From: JAUYQR01 sp050632395
Lineage (GTDB): Bacteria > Pseudomonadota > Alphaproteobacteria > Rhodobacterales > Rhodobacteraceae
Assembly (NCBI RefSeq): GCF_050632395.1
Contig: NZ_CP192600.1
Coordinates: 2,418,001 to 2,482,000, forward strand
Length of the DNA stretch: 64,000 nt
Direction of reading: 5' to 3'
The notes below the pieces were generated by a model. It had not been told where the DNA came from. It made no database searches and saw nothing but the letters and a program-made list of their open reading frames with translations. The position numbers were made by a program, and so were the translations under genes. This document shows, piece after piece, positions 35,485-45,165 of the stretch. Numbering within the stretch: position 1 is the first letter of the stretch; each line of letters begins with the position of its first letter.

Positions 35485-37184
35485 AACTCAGAACCGCCCT
35501 CCTGGGCGCAGCAGCCGTGATGGCATGGGCGCCTGCCGCCTTTGCCGAACGCGGCACAGACGGCGAGGTCAAGCTTACCTTCCCGCAAGCCGTGTCGATC
35601 ATGAACCCCTACCTGTCGGGTGGCACCAAGGACATCTACGCCTCCTCGATGGTGCTGGAGCCGCTGGCGGGTCTCGACCCCGATGGCAACCTCGTCACCA
35701 AGCTTGCCGCTGAAATCCCGACCCGCGAAAACGGCGGCATTTCCGAAGACCTGACCTCGATCACCTGGAAACTGCAGCCCGACCTCAAGTGGTCCGACGG
35801 CACCCCGGTCACCGCCGATGACGCGGTTTTCACCTGGCAGTATTGCACCGATCCGGCCGGCGGCTGCGCACAAGCCACCAAATACGAAGGCGTGGCATCG
35901 GTCGAAGCCGTCGATCCGGCGACCATCAAGGTCACCTTCTCCGGCCCAAAGCCGAACCCCTACACCGCCTTCGTCGGCGCCCTGTCGCCGGTTCTGCAAA
36001 AGGCCCAGTTCGCAGCCTGCCTCGGCGCCGCAGCCCCGACCTGCACCGATCAGAACAACATGCCGATCGGCACAGGCCCGTTCAAAGTGACCGGCTTCAC
36101 CGTCAACGACACCGTGTCGATGGCGATGAACGAAAACTACCGTGACCCGGCGAAACCGGCCTTCGCGACCGCCGTAATCAAGGGCGGCGGCGATGCCGAA
36201 GGTTCGGCCCGCGCGGTGATGGAGACCGGCGAATTCGACTACGCCTGGAACACCCAGATCCCGCCGGACAGCCAGGCTGCGATGACCGCCGCCGGCAAGG
36301 GCCAGTTCGTCGTGGCTTTCGGCACGCTCGTCGAACGGCTCGAGATGAACACCACCGACCCGTCGCCAGACCTGCCGGAAGGTGAACGCGCAACCGCCAA
36401 GCACCCCCACCCGATCCTGTCGGACATCAAGGTGCGCACCGCGCTGTCGAAGGCCATCGACCGCTCGATCCTCGTCGAAGTCGGCTACGGCGCCGGTGGC
36501 AAGCCCACCTGCAACGTGATCCCCGGCCCCGACGCCTGGGCCTCGGACAACGACGGCTGCATCGCGCAGGACATGCCGGGCGCAATGGCGCTTCTGGACG
36601 AAGCCGGCTGGAAAGACAGCGATGGCGACGGCATCCGTGACAAGGACGGCAAGAAACTGTCGATCCTGTACCAGACCACCGTCAACCCGATCCGCCAGGA
36701 CTTCCAGGCGCTGATCAAGGATTGGTGGACTGAACTTGGCGTCGAGGTCGAACTCAAGGCCATCGACCCGGGCGTCTTCTTCGGTGGTGACCCCGGCTCG
36801 CCGGACACCTTCCAGAAGTTCTACGCCGACGTCGAGATGTATGCCAACAACTCCGACAACCCCGACCCGGAAACCTATCTGGGCCAGTATCAGTGCAAGA
36901 ACGCACCGACACCGGAAAACGGCTGGCAGGGCGAAAACATCAACCGCTTCTGCGATCCGAAGTATGACGAACTGCATGCCAAGCTGACCCAGACGACCGA
37001 TGTCGCCGAACGTCAGACCATTGCCAAGCAGCTCAACGACATGGTGACGAAAGACAGCATGATCGTCGTTCCGCTGGTGCACCGCGGCACGCTCTCTGCA
37101 CATTCCAACGCTCTTGGCGGCGTGCAGATCAACGCCTGGGACTCGGAACTGTGGAACGTCGCTGACTGGTTCCGCGTGAAGTAA
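35481..37184 (+). CDS. Periplasmic peptide-type substrate-binding protein (SBP_bac_5)
   Basis: This 567-residue secreted protein has a signal peptide (MKLRTALLGAAAVMAWAPAAFA, cleavage about after 22) and the family 5 pattern: ITWKLQPDLKWSDGTPVTADDAVFTW, IGTGPFKVTGF and IKVRTALSKAIDR. It binds the ligand and delivers it to the permeases. Two points are unusual: an aspartate-rich DSDGDGIRDKDGK loop at about 379-391, like calcium-binding repeats, and several Cys residues (for example in YCTDPAGGC, CLGAAAPTC) that could form disulfides. The ligand is not readable from the sequence; peptides or modified amino acids fit the neighbours. Confidence 0.92.
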   Translation: MKLRTALLGAAAVMAWAPAAFAERGTDGEVKLTFPQAVSIMNPYLSGGTKDIYASSMVLEPLAGLDPDGNLVTKLAAEIPTRENGGISEDLTSITWKLQPDLKWSDGTPVTADDAVFTWQYCTDPAGGCAQATKYEGVASVEAVDPATIKVTFSGPKPNPYTAFVGALSPVLQKAQFAACLGAAAPTCTDQNNMPIGTGPFKVTGFTVNDTVSMAMNENYRDPAKPAFATAVIKGGGDAEGSARAVMETGEFDYAWNTQIPPDSQAAMTAAGKGQFVVAFGTLVERLEMNTTDPSPDLPEGERATAKHPHPILSDIKVRTALSKAIDRSILVEVGYGAGGKPTCNVIPGPDAWASDNDGCIAQDMPGAMALLDEAGWKDSDGDGIRDKDGKKLSILYQTTVNPIRQDFQALIKDWWTELGVEVELKAIDPGVFFGGDPGSPDTFQKFYADVEMYANNSDNPDPETYLGQYQCKNAPTPENGWQGENINRFCDPKYDELHAKLTQTTDVAERQTIAKQLNDMVTKDSMIVVPLVHRGTLSAHSNALGGVQINAWDSELWNVADWFRVK

Positions 37185-37191
37185 CCTCCCT

Positions 37192-37217
37192 GGCGGGGCC
37201 GGTCATCCGGCCCCGCC
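37192..37217 (+). terminator. Strong stem-loop between binding-protein and permease genes
   Basis: A perfect 11-bp GC-rich stem (37192-37202 with 37207-37217) and a TCAT loop lie just after the binding-protein stop. No T-run follows, so it is not a full terminator. Such hairpins after binding-protein genes often stabilise the upstream mRNA or cut read-through, so that the binding protein is made in excess over the permeases. Confidence 0.6.
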
Positions 37218-37260
37218 GCCTTCCTTCCGGATTTTCCCTGAACCCAAGGCGTCGCCGCGC

Positions 37261-38268
37261 ATGCTCACCTTCACGCTTCGCAGGCTGTTGCTGGCCATTC
37301 CGACCCTGCTGGCGATCTCGCTCGTGATCTTCCTGCTTGTCGATCTGGCCCCCGGCTCGCCGATGTCCGAAATTCCCCTGACCGTGCCCCCCGACGTGCG
37401 CCAGCGCATGATCGAGGCGCTTGGCGCGGATCAGCCCGTCTTCGTGCGCTACTTCCTCTGGCTGCGGCAGTTTTTCTGGGTCGAACCCGCCACCCTGTTC
37501 GACGGCTGGTTCGGCACCACCTGGGCCGAGGGCGAACAACGCATCCTGTCCTGGCAGTCGCGCAGCCCTGTTTTCAGCATCATCGGCCAGCGCCTGCCGC
37601 AAACCCTGACCGTGATCGGCACCGCCTATATCGTCGGCATCCTGATCGCCCTGCCGATCGGCATCTATTCGGCCTATCGCCAGTATTCGCTGTTCGATCA
37701 GGGCGGCACCCTGTTTGCGATGATCGGCTTTTCGGTGCCCACCTTCTTTTCCGGCACGCTTTTCATCATAATCTTCGCCGTCTGGCTTGGCTGGTTCCCG
37801 ACCAAATATGACACGCAGCTTCAGGTCACCGATTGGGACAGCTTCATCAAGCAGATCCAGCAGATGGCCTTGCCCGTGATGACCCTTGGTCTTGCCAACG
37901 CCGCCGCGATCAGCCGTTACATGCGATCGTCGATGCTTGACAACATGGCGATGGATTACGTCCGCACCGCCCGCGCCAAGGGAATGAGCGAACGCACCGT
38001 GGTCCTGAAACACGTCCTGCGCAATTCGCTGATCCCGGTCATTACCGTCATCGCACTTGGCATCCCGTCGATCTTCGGCGGCGCGATCATCACTGAAAAC
38101 CTCTTCGGCGTGAATGGCATCGGCGCCGCCCTGATCGGCGCAATCCATGCCAACGACATTCCGATGGTGCAAACCCTCGCTTTCATCTTCGCCGTGCTGA
38201 TCGTGCTCTTCAATTTGATCGCCGATGTGCTCTACGGCCTTCTCGACCCAAGGATCCGCTATGACTGA
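37261..38268 (+). CDS. Peptide ABC transporter permease (DppB-like)
   Basis: This 335-residue inner-membrane permease has about six membrane spans. The cytoplasmic coupling EAA loop is YVRTARAKGMSERTVVLKHVLRNSLIPVITVIAL, which docks on the ATPases. Its N-terminal MLTFTLRRLLLAIPTLLAISLVIF is typical of DppB/OppB. It overlaps the next permease gene by eight bases. Confidence 0.93.
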   Translation: MLTFTLRRLLLAIPTLLAISLVIFLLVDLAPGSPMSEIPLTVPPDVRQRMIEALGADQPVFVRYFLWLRQFFWVEPATLFDGWFGTTWAEGEQRILSWQSRSPVFSIIGQRLPQTLTVIGTAYIVGILIALPIGIYSAYRQYSLFDQGGTLFAMIGFSVPTFFSGTLFIIIFAVWLGWFPTKYDTQLQVTDWDSFIKQIQQMALPVMTLGLANAAAISRYMRSSMLDNMAMDYVRTARAKGMSERTVVLKHVLRNSLIPVITVIALGIPSIFGGAIITENLFGVNGIGAALIGAIHANDIPMVQTLAFIFAVLIVLFNLIADVLYGLLDPRIRYD

Positions 38269-39166
38269 CGCCGCAATGCCAAAGCCGGTCAGCCAGAATC
38301 GCGCGATCTGGCAGCAGTTCCGCAGCCACAAGGGCGCTGTGTTCGGGCTTGTCGTGCTTGGACTACTGATCCTGTTTGTGCTGATCGGCCCCCTCGTCTG
38401 GGTGCCCGAAAAGCTGAAAGTGGTCGACGCGATCCGCCTGAAGAACCAGGGCCCCTCGCTGCGCTTCCCCCTCGGAACCGACCAGCTTGGCCGGGACATG
38501 CTGTCGCGGATGATGCTGGCAGGGCGCATCTCGCTCGCCGTGGGTCTGGTCGCCATGCTCATCGCCATCGTGTTCGGCACGCTCGTCGGCGTGGTCGCGG
38601 GCTACTTCCGCCGCTTCGACGGCCCACTGATGCGGCTGACCGACATGTTCCTTGCCCTGCCGCTGATCCCCCTTCTCCTCGTCCTCGTCATGCTGTTTCG
38701 CGATCGCATTGCAGGCATCATCGGACCGGAACTCGGCGCCTTTGCCCTGATCGTGTTCGCCATCGGCATCACCTCATGGATGGCAACCGCCCGCATCGTG
38801 CGGGGCGAGGTTCTGACCCTGAAGGAGCGCGAATACGTCCTTGCCGCCCGCTCCATCGGCGCGCGGCCCCGGCGGATCATCATGCGCCACATCCTGCCGA
38901 ACGTCGTCTCGCCCGTGATGGTCGCCGCCACCCTCGGCGTGGCGGAAGCGATTATCACGGAAAGCGTGCTCTCCTTCCTCGGCCTCGGCTTCCCGCCCGA
39001 TTTCCCGACTTGGGGCCGCCTCCTGTTCGACGGCCTGCAATACATGCAGGTCTACCCGGAACGGGTGATCTGGCCGGGCCTCGCCATCTCGCTGACCGTC
39101 CTCAGCGTGAACTACATCGGTGACGGCCTGCGCGACGCGCTCGACCCCCGCATCCGCGGCCGCTAA
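38261..39166 (+). CDS. Peptide ABC transporter permease (DppC-like)
   Basis: This 301-residue second permease has an N-terminal span, the conserved LGTDQLGRDMLSRMMLAGRISL segment and the coupling loop YVLAARSIGARPRRIIMRHILPNV, and it ends in NYIGDGLRDALDPRIRGR as OppC/DppC proteins do. ATG 38261 overlaps the upstream stop. It is the last gene of the operon and overlaps the convergent hypothetical gene by four bases. Confidence 0.93.
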   Translation: MTDAAMPKPVSQNRAIWQQFRSHKGAVFGLVVLGLLILFVLIGPLVWVPEKLKVVDAIRLKNQGPSLRFPLGTDQLGRDMLSRMMLAGRISLAVGLVAMLIAIVFGTLVGVVAGYFRRFDGPLMRLTDMFLALPLIPLLLVLVMLFRDRIAGIIGPELGAFALIVFAIGITSWMATARIVRGEVLTLKEREYVLAARSIGARPRRIIMRHILPNVVSPVMVAATLGVAEAIITESVLSFLGLGFPPDFPTWGRLLFDGLQYMQVYPERVIWPGLAISLTVLSVNYIGDGLRDALDPRIRGR

Positions 39167-40023
39167 TCGGAAAACGCGTAGGCGAGGGCCGTCACCCGGC
39201 CCCGCCAATATGGCTTTTCGCCCTCCGCCAGCACCCAAGCCACCTCGCCCGCCATCGGCACCATCATGCCGTCACGACGCTCATACCCCGACCAGCGCCC
39301 CTCCCAGGGCGTCGGCACCACCGTGTCGCCAACCGTCCGCCCCCGCGCCTCCGCCCTCACGCTTTCGATCATTCCGCCCGCGCCGAACCGAAACAGCAGG
39401 CTAACGCTTATCCCGCCGTCCCGCACCGTCGCCCGCGCGCTCGCGTCATCGACCGCCGTCCAGTCCACGCCCTGCCCCGGCAACAGCGCCGTCGGATACC
39501 ACGCCGCCTCCGCCAGCCAGCGCATCAATTCGCCCTCGGCAAGGTCGCGTGTGCCACGCATATGCGCCACCGGTAGCAGCCCCAGAACCGCCGCCACCAG
39601 CACGCCCTCGCCCGCGACATAGGCGTCATGCACCCGCACCGGCATCCCCGGCGCGATACCGATCCGCCCGTCCCAGACAAACCCCGGCCGCGCCACCTCC
39701 ACCCATTGCTCCGAGGTGAAGGGTTTCCAGGTGTCCACCCCCGAGCCCATGTTGAACGTGCCCACATGCGCCATCCGCACCGACCGCACCATCGCCTGCC
39801 CCGGCGTCAGCGCCGCGCGAAAGAACCGCTCCACGGGCGCGGGCAACCCCGCCAGCATTGCCGGGTCGTAATGCGCGGGTCCAACCGCAACCCGCTGCCC
39901 CTCCAGCGCCGATACCAGCCCCGCCGTGCGCGCCTGCCAGCGCCAGAGCCCCACAAGCCCCAGCACCACCCAGACCGCCGCCAGCCCCGCCAGCCCGACA
40001 ATCGCCCATTTCAACCAGACCAT
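39163..40023 (-). CDS. Conserved protein of unknown function (DUF6544-like)
   Basis: This 286-residue protein has one N-terminal membrane span (about 3-25), then a soluble domain with the conserved-looking stretches LPAPVERFFRAALTPGQ, FNMGSGVDTWKPFTSEQWV, GFVWDGRIGIAPG and VHDAYVAGEGVL. I recall this pattern from proteins annotated as DUF6544/DUF6920. No catalytic motif is visible and I do not assign a function. ATG 40023 has GAGGGAGG upstream. It is followed 3' by the convergent transporter operon. Confidence 0.7.
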   Translation of the reverse strand: MVWLKWAIVGLAGLAAVWVVLGLVGLWRWQARTAGLVSALEGQRVAVGPAHYDPAMLAGLPAPVERFFRAALTPGQAMVRSVRMAHVGTFNMGSGVDTWKPFTSEQWVEVARPGFVWDGRIGIAPGMPVRVHDAYVAGEGVLVAAVLGLLPVAHMRGTRDLAEGELMRWLAEAAWYPTALLPGQGVDWTAVDDASARATVRDGGISVSLLFRFGAGGMIESVRAEARGRTVGDTVVPTPWEGRWSGYERRDGMMVPMAGEVAWVLAEGEKPYWRGRVTALAYAFSD

Positions 40024-40094
40024 CGGCGCCTCCCTCAGGAACGCCAAATCCTACCCCGGCACTGGCCCTCGCGCCTTGACCTTGCGCAAACCCG

Positions 40095-41378
40095 TCAGGT
40101 CAGGTGATTGCGGATCCGCCGCACCATCGCCCAGACGCCCAGCACCACGACCGGCGTCAGAATCGCCATCAGCGCGCCATGCGACAGGTGCACCCGGTGC
40201 GCCAACGGCTCCACCAGATAGGCCGCAAGGTTAACCGCGTAGTAACTGATCGCCACCACCGACAACCCCTCGACCGTGCGCTGCAGCCGCAGTTGCAGAT
40301 CGGCCCGCTGGTCCATCGATTCCAGCAACTTCTGGTTCTGCGCCGACCGCTCCACATCGACCCGCGTGCGCAGCAATTCCGCCGCCCGCTGCGCCCGTTC
40401 GGCCATCCCCTGCAACCGTCCTTCGGCCGATTTCACCGTCCGCATCGCCGGATCATAGCGGCGCATCATGAACTCGCCAAAGGTCTGCCGCCCCTGCACC
40501 CGCTCCTCGCGCAGCACCTCAATCCGCTGGGTCACGATGGCCTCATAGGCCCATGTCGCCCCGAACCGGAACGAAAACTGCACCGCGAGGCTTTCCAACT
40601 CGGCCGAGATCGTCAGCAACTCGTGCAGCGCCGCTTCAGGCGATGGCTCCGCACTGTCAAGCCCCGAAACCAGCGCCGACAGCTTCGGGTCCAGCGCATT
40701 CAGCCGCGACGACAACTCGCGCGACCGCATCAGCCCCAGCATCGACATGCCGCGATAGGTCTCGATCTCGCACAGCCGCTGCACGATCCGCCCGATCCGC
40801 CGCGCTCCGGTCCCTTCCTTCACGAACACCGCAAACCGCATATGGCCCGCAGGATCAATCCGGAAATCCCCCGCGATGATCGCCGCCCCGTCCACCACGC
40901 GGCTGACGGCAAGGCTTTCCGGCACGAACCAGTCTTCCAGCTTGGCCAGAACCTCGTCCTCGCTGTTGGGCAGCAATTCCACCCGGATCAGGACCGAGGT
41001 CAGCCGCTTGCCCGGCGCCGCCGCAAGCCAATCCTCGGGGAACACCTCGGCATCCGCCGGATCGAACGGCCGCCGCGAAAGCCCGGGCGTAAACGCCGAA
41101 TAGGTCACGAACTCGGTATGGCTTTCCCATTTCAGGTCAGACCGCCCGATCGGCCCGGAGAAATGCGTGGCCTCCGGCTGCGGATGCGCCGAGGCGTGGC
41201 GGTCCAGCAGCGCCAGCAGATGCGCCCGGTCCAATGCACGGTCACGGTTCGCCGCCCCGACCGGCTGCTTGATCGCCACATAGACCGCCGTGCAAGGCGC
41301 CTCCAGCGCCGGAAACGGCCGCGCGTGCAGCTCGTTGACGGTGGCATAGCGCTGCGGATGGTCTGGGATCGGGGGCAT
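40095..41378 (-). CDS. DUF3422 family membrane protein
   Basis: This 427-residue protein starts YATVNELHARPFPALEAP, the DUF3422 signature, and has a long cytosolic region with coiled segments. Two membrane spans lie near the C-terminus (SVVAISYYAVNLAAYLVEPL and LMAILTPVVVLGVWAMVRRI). The two-span C-terminal end is reminiscent of CorA-type proteins, but function is unknown. ATG 41378 is the family start; the frame is open upstream without homology. Confidence 0.85.
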   Translation of the reverse strand: MPPIPDHPQRYATVNELHARPFPALEAPCTAVYVAIKQPVGAANRDRALDRAHLLALLDRHASAHPQPEATHFSGPIGRSDLKWESHTEFVTYSAFTPGLSRRPFDPADAEVFPEDWLAAAPGKRLTSVLIRVELLPNSEDEVLAKLEDWFVPESLAVSRVVDGAAIIAGDFRIDPAGHMRFAVFVKEGTGARRIGRIVQRLCEIETYRGMSMLGLMRSRELSSRLNALDPKLSALVSGLDSAEPSPEAALHELLTISAELESLAVQFSFRFGATWAYEAIVTQRIEVLREERVQGRQTFGEFMMRRYDPAMRTVKSAEGRLQGMAERAQRAAELLRTRVDVERSAQNQKLLESMDQRADLQLRLQRTVEGLSVVAISYYAVNLAAYLVEPLAHRVHLSHGALMAILTPVVVLGVWAMVRRIRNHLT

Positions 41379-41490
41379 GACTGTCAGATTCCTTTGTCTT
41401 CCCCGCAACCTAGGCCGCAGCACGGCCCGCTTCCAGAAGATTGGCGGAATACATGGGTATGCAGCTTTGGTGTTGCACACACGCCAAGGC

Positions 41491-41513
41491 GGATGGGCAA
41501 ATAATGCCCATCC
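41491..41513 (-). terminator. Stem-loop downstream of pntB
   Basis: A 9-bp perfect stem (GGATGGGCA 41491-41499, TGCCCATCC 41505-41513) with loop AATAA lies 11 bases past the pntB stop. No T-run follows on the minus strand, so it is a weak intrinsic terminator or a 3' processing hairpin for pntAB. Confidence 0.5.
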
Positions 41514-41523
41514 TGCCAGTTTG

Positions 41524-42957
41524 TCAGTCGATCAGCGGCAACAGCGCGTCGAGGCTCTTCTTCGCGTCGCCGTAGAACATCCGGGTGTTCTCCTTGTAGA
41601 ACAGCGGGTTCTCGATGCCCGAATAGCCCGTGCCTTGCCCGCGCTTGCTGACAAACACCTGCTTGGCCTTCCAGCACTCAAGAACCGGCATCCCCGCGAT
41701 GGGCGAATTCGGGTCTTCCTGTGCCGCCGGGTTCACGATGTCGTTCGACCCGATTACGATCGCCACGTCGGTGTTTGGGAAATCCTCGTTGATCTCGTCC
41801 ATCTCCAACACGATGTCGTAAGGCACTTTCGCCTCGGCCAGCAGCACGTTCATGTGCCCCGGCAGACGCCCGGCAACCGGGTGAATGGCGAACCGCACGT
41901 TCTTGCCCTTGGCGCGCAGCTTCCGTGTCAACTCGCTGACCGACTGCTGCGCTTGTGCCACCGCCATGCCGTAGCCCGGAATGATGATGACGCTGTCGGC
42001 ATCATTCAGCGCCGCCGCCACACCTTCGGTGTCGATGGCAATCTGCTCGCCCGCGATCTCCATCGCAGGGCCGGTGGTGCCACCAAAGCCGCCAAGGATC
42101 ACCGATATGAACGACCGGTTCATTGCCTTGCACATAATGTAGGACAGGATCGCACCGGATGAGCCAACCAGCGCGCCAACCACGATCAGAAGGTCGTTCG
42201 ACAGCGAAAAACCGATCGCCGCCGCAGCCCAGCCGGAATAGCTGTTCAGCATCGACACAACGACCGGCATGTCCGCCCCGCCGATGCCCATGATCAGGTG
42301 ATAGCCGATGAAGAGCGCGGCCACCGTCATGCCGATCAGCGCGAAGGTGCTGCCCGACTGCAGGTAGACCACCAGAAACGCCACCGAAATCAGCGCTGCC
42401 GCCGCGTTCAGCACATGCCCGCCCGGCAGTTTCTTCGCCTTGCCGTCAACCTTGCCCGCAAGTTTGCCGAACGCGATGACCGACCCGGTAAACGTGACCG
42501 CCCCGATGAAGACGCCAAGGAAGGTCTCCACCCGCAGGATGGTGACCTCCACCCCCGTCTTGTGCGCGACCACGGCCGCGAACCCATCCAGCGCCGCGCG
42601 GGCGGCCTCGTCCATGCCCAGCACGCGCACCAGTTCGATATGCGTGTTGAACCCGATGAACACCGCCGCCAGACCGACAAGGCTGTGCATCGCCGCAACC
42701 AGTTGCGGCATTTCCGTCATCTGCACCCGCTGCGCCACGACCCAGCCGATGGCCCCGCCGACCACGATCATGACCAGCGAAATCAGCCAGTTCCCCGCCC
42801 CCGGCCCGTACAAGGTGGCCGCAACCGCCAGCGCCATGCCGGCAATCCCGTACCAAACCGCGCGCTTGGCGCTTTCCTGTCCCGACAATCCGCCCAAGGA
42901 CAGGATGAAAAGAACAGCTGCAACGACGTAGGCCGCCGTGGTGAATCCGTAATCCAT
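41524..42957 (-). CDS. pntB: NAD(P) transhydrogenase beta subunit
   Basis: This 477-residue subunit combines membrane domain II (start MDYGFTTAAYVVAAVLFILSLGGL, many spans) with the C-terminal NADP(H)-binding domain III (GYGMAVAQAQ, KVPYDIVLEMDEINEDFPNTDV, GSNDIVNPAAQEDPNSPIAGMP). With PntA it uses the proton gradient to reduce NADP with NADH. ATG 42957 has AAGGGG upstream. It is 10 bases downstream of pntA. Confidence 0.95.
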   Translation of the reverse strand: MDYGFTTAAYVVAAVLFILSLGGLSGQESAKRAVWYGIAGMALAVAATLYGPGAGNWLISLVMIVVGGAIGWVVAQRVQMTEMPQLVAAMHSLVGLAAVFIGFNTHIELVRVLGMDEAARAALDGFAAVVAHKTGVEVTILRVETFLGVFIGAVTFTGSVIAFGKLAGKVDGKAKKLPGGHVLNAAAALISVAFLVVYLQSGSTFALIGMTVAALFIGYHLIMGIGGADMPVVVSMLNSYSGWAAAAIGFSLSNDLLIVVGALVGSSGAILSYIMCKAMNRSFISVILGGFGGTTGPAMEIAGEQIAIDTEGVAAALNDADSVIIIPGYGMAVAQAQQSVSELTRKLRAKGKNVRFAIHPVAGRLPGHMNVLLAEAKVPYDIVLEMDEINEDFPNTDVAIVIGSNDIVNPAAQEDPNSPIAGMPVLECWKAKQVFVSKRGQGTGYSGIENPLFYKENTRMFYGDAKKSLDALLPLID

Positions 42958-42967
42958 GACGCGCCCC

Positions 42968-44539
42968 TTACGACTTCTGGAACATGGCAAGCATGCGCCG
43001 GGTGACCATGAAGCCACCGAAAATGTTGATCCCGGCCATGAAGACCGAGGCTGCCGCAAGGATCATCACCAGCCACGACCCCGACCCGATCTGCATTAGG
43101 GCGCCCAGGATGATGATCGACGAGATCGCGTTGGTCACCGCCATCAACGGCGTGTGGAGCGAGTGCGAGACATTCCAGATCACCTGGAAGCCGACGAACA
43201 CCGACAGCACGAAGACGATGAAGTGCGACATGAAGCTTGCCGGTGCATAAAGCCCCGCCAGCAGCATCAACCCGCCCCCGACGACCAGCAGTCCAACCTG
43301 ATTGCGCGTCTGCGCCTTGAAGGCGGCCACTTCCTGCGCCCGCCGCTCCACCGGGGTCAGTTCGACCACCTTCGGCTTCGGTTTCGCCGCCGCAATCGCC
43401 GCGATCTTTGGCGGCGGTGGCGGATAGGTCACCGCCCCCAGATGCGCCGCCGTCGCCCCCCGGATCACGTCGTCTTCCATGTTGTGCGCGATCACGCCGT
43501 CTTTCTTGGGCGTAAGGTCGGTCAGCATGTGCCTGATATTGGTCGAATAAAGCGTCGACGCCTGCGCCGCCATCCGGCTCGGGAAATCGGTATAGCCGAC
43601 GATGGTCACGCCATTGTCGGTCACGATCTTCTGGTCCGGCACCGTCAGGTCGCAGTTGCCACCCCGCTCCGCCGCCAGATCAACGATCACCGACCCCGAC
43701 TTCATCATGCGGACCATATCCTCGGTCCACAGCTTCGGCGCGGGCCGTCCGGGAATGAGCGCGGTGGTGATGACGATGTCCATCTCCGGCGCCAGCTCGC
43801 GAAACTTCGCCAACTGCTTTTCACGGAACTCAGGGCTTGAGGGCGCGGCATAGCCGCCCGTAGCCGCCCCGTCCTGCGCCTCCTCGAACTCGAGGAACAC
43901 GAAACTCGCGCCCATCGATTCGATTTGTTCGGCCACCTCCGGCCGCACGTCGAACGCGTGCACGATCGCCCCCAAACTCACAGACGTCCCGATCGCCGCC
44001 AGCCCCGCGACGCCCGCGCCCACGATCAGCACCTTGGCCGGCGGCACCTTGCCCGCCGCCGTCACCTGGCCCGTGAAGAACCGGCCAAAGTTGTTGCCCG
44101 CCTCGATCACCGCCCGATACCCGGCGATGTTGGCCATCGACGATAGCGCATCCATCTTCTGCGCGCGGCTGATCCGCGGCACCATGTCCATCGCGACGAT
44201 GGTCAGGTTCTTCTTCGCCGCCGCCTCAAGCAATTCCGCATTCTGCGCCGGCCAGAAGAAGCTGATCAGCGTCTGCCCATCCCGCATCGCGGCCAATTCG
44301 CCCGCCTCCGGCCCGCGCACCTTGACGATCACGTCCGCCGCATCGACCACCGCCGCCGCCGACGGCAGCACCTCGACCCCTGCCGCCGCATAAAGCGCGT
44401 CGGAAAACCCGGCCTTCGCCCCGGCCCCGGACTGAATGCAGGCCGTATGCCCCAGCTTCGCCAGTTGCGTCGCGCTATCGGGCGTCATCGCCACCCGGTT
44501 CTCGCCCGCGAAAATCTCTGTCAGTGCGCCGATCTTCAC
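42968..44539 (-). CDS. pntA: NAD(P) transhydrogenase alpha subunit
   Basis: This 523-residue subunit has the NAD(H)-binding domain I (VKIGALTEIFAGENRVAMTPDSA, Rossmann VGAGVAGLAAIG) and four C-terminal membrane spans (about 415-515). It provides hydride from NADH to PntB. The GTG at 44539 with GGGGG upstream is the likely start, matching the family N-terminus; a longer in-frame version starting at 44596 has no homology. pntA-pntB form a two-gene operon. Confidence 0.95.
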   Translation of the reverse strand: MKIGALTEIFAGENRVAMTPDSATQLAKLGHTACIQSGAGAKAGFSDALYAAAGVEVLPSAAAVVDAADVIVKVRGPEAGELAAMRDGQTLISFFWPAQNAELLEAAAKKNLTIVAMDMVPRISRAQKMDALSSMANIAGYRAVIEAGNNFGRFFTGQVTAAGKVPPAKVLIVGAGVAGLAAIGTSVSLGAIVHAFDVRPEVAEQIESMGASFVFLEFEEAQDGAATGGYAAPSSPEFREKQLAKFRELAPEMDIVITTALIPGRPAPKLWTEDMVRMMKSGSVIVDLAAERGGNCDLTVPDQKIVTDNGVTIVGYTDFPSRMAAQASTLYSTNIRHMLTDLTPKKDGVIAHNMEDDVIRGATAAHLGAVTYPPPPPKIAAIAAAKPKPKVVELTPVERRAQEVAAFKAQTRNQVGLLVVGGGLMLLAGLYAPASFMSHFIVFVLSVFVGFQVIWNVSHSLHTPLMAVTNAISSIIILGALMQIGSGSWLVMILAAASVFMAGINIFGGFMVTRRMLAMFQKS

Positions 44540-44643
44540 CCGTTTTCCCCCGCTTCCCTCAACCGTTCGCCGCAGCGCCGGTCGCAAAATGTCCATTTCG
44601 ACTTAACACCGCGCAACAATATTTCAAACCCTAGTTTCGGCCC

Positions 44644-45105
44644 TTACCGCCGCCCGAACCAGCGCCGCACCCGCCCCGCCCAAAGATCGAACTCTGGCCC
44701 GAAACCCGCCGTCAGACGGGCCTCTTCGTCGCGGATGAACCGCGCGGTGATCACCGACACGAAACTCGCCACCAACGGCAGCGCCAGCACCGCGTCCCAC
44801 CAGAAGATCGCCCCGGTCAGGATCAGCGCATCCGCCAGATAGATCGGATTCCGCGACCAGCCGAACACCCCCGACGTCACCAACGCTGAAGGGTCGCGCC
44901 GCGGGATAACCGTGGTCCGCCGCGTGGCCATCTGTCCGATCGCCGCCACCATCAGCACCAATCCGGCCAGCCCGACCGTGCCACCGATCCACCGCCCCGC
45001 CTCGCCCAGAACCGGCGGCATCAGCGCGCCGATCGCCCAGGCAAGCACCAGATGCCCGATCAGCCAGACCGGCGGCAGGTCGACCCACTCCATCACCTTG
45101 CGCAT
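44644..45105 (-). CDS. ICMT/PEMT-like membrane methyltransferase
   Basis: This 153-residue protein has about four membrane spans and the SAM-binding pattern of isoprenylcysteine carboxyl methyltransferase/phospholipid methyltransferase-like proteins: LVTSGVFGWSRNPIYLADALILTG, then FIRDEEARLTAGFGPEFDLWAGRVRRWF. The substrate in bacteria is unknown. The start has GGGGAG upstream. It is divergent from the kynU operon and lies upstream of pntA on the same strand. Confidence 0.8.
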   Translation of the reverse strand: MRKVMEWVDLPPVWLIGHLVLAWAIGALMPPVLGEAGRWIGGTVGLAGLVLMVAAIGQMATRRTTVIPRRDPSALVTSGVFGWSRNPIYLADALILTGAIFWWDAVLALPLVASFVSVITARFIRDEEARLTAGFGPEFDLWAGRVRRWFGRR

Positions 45106-45165
45106 CAGCGTTCTCCCCGCTCCGGTCTAGCCGCCGCAGCCCCCGCCCTGCAAGCACCCGCAATC

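Noticed and set aside
41491..41513. A standard rho-independent terminator after pntB
   Set aside because: The stem is good but no T-run follows on the minus strand, so it is listed only as a weak terminator or processing hairpin.
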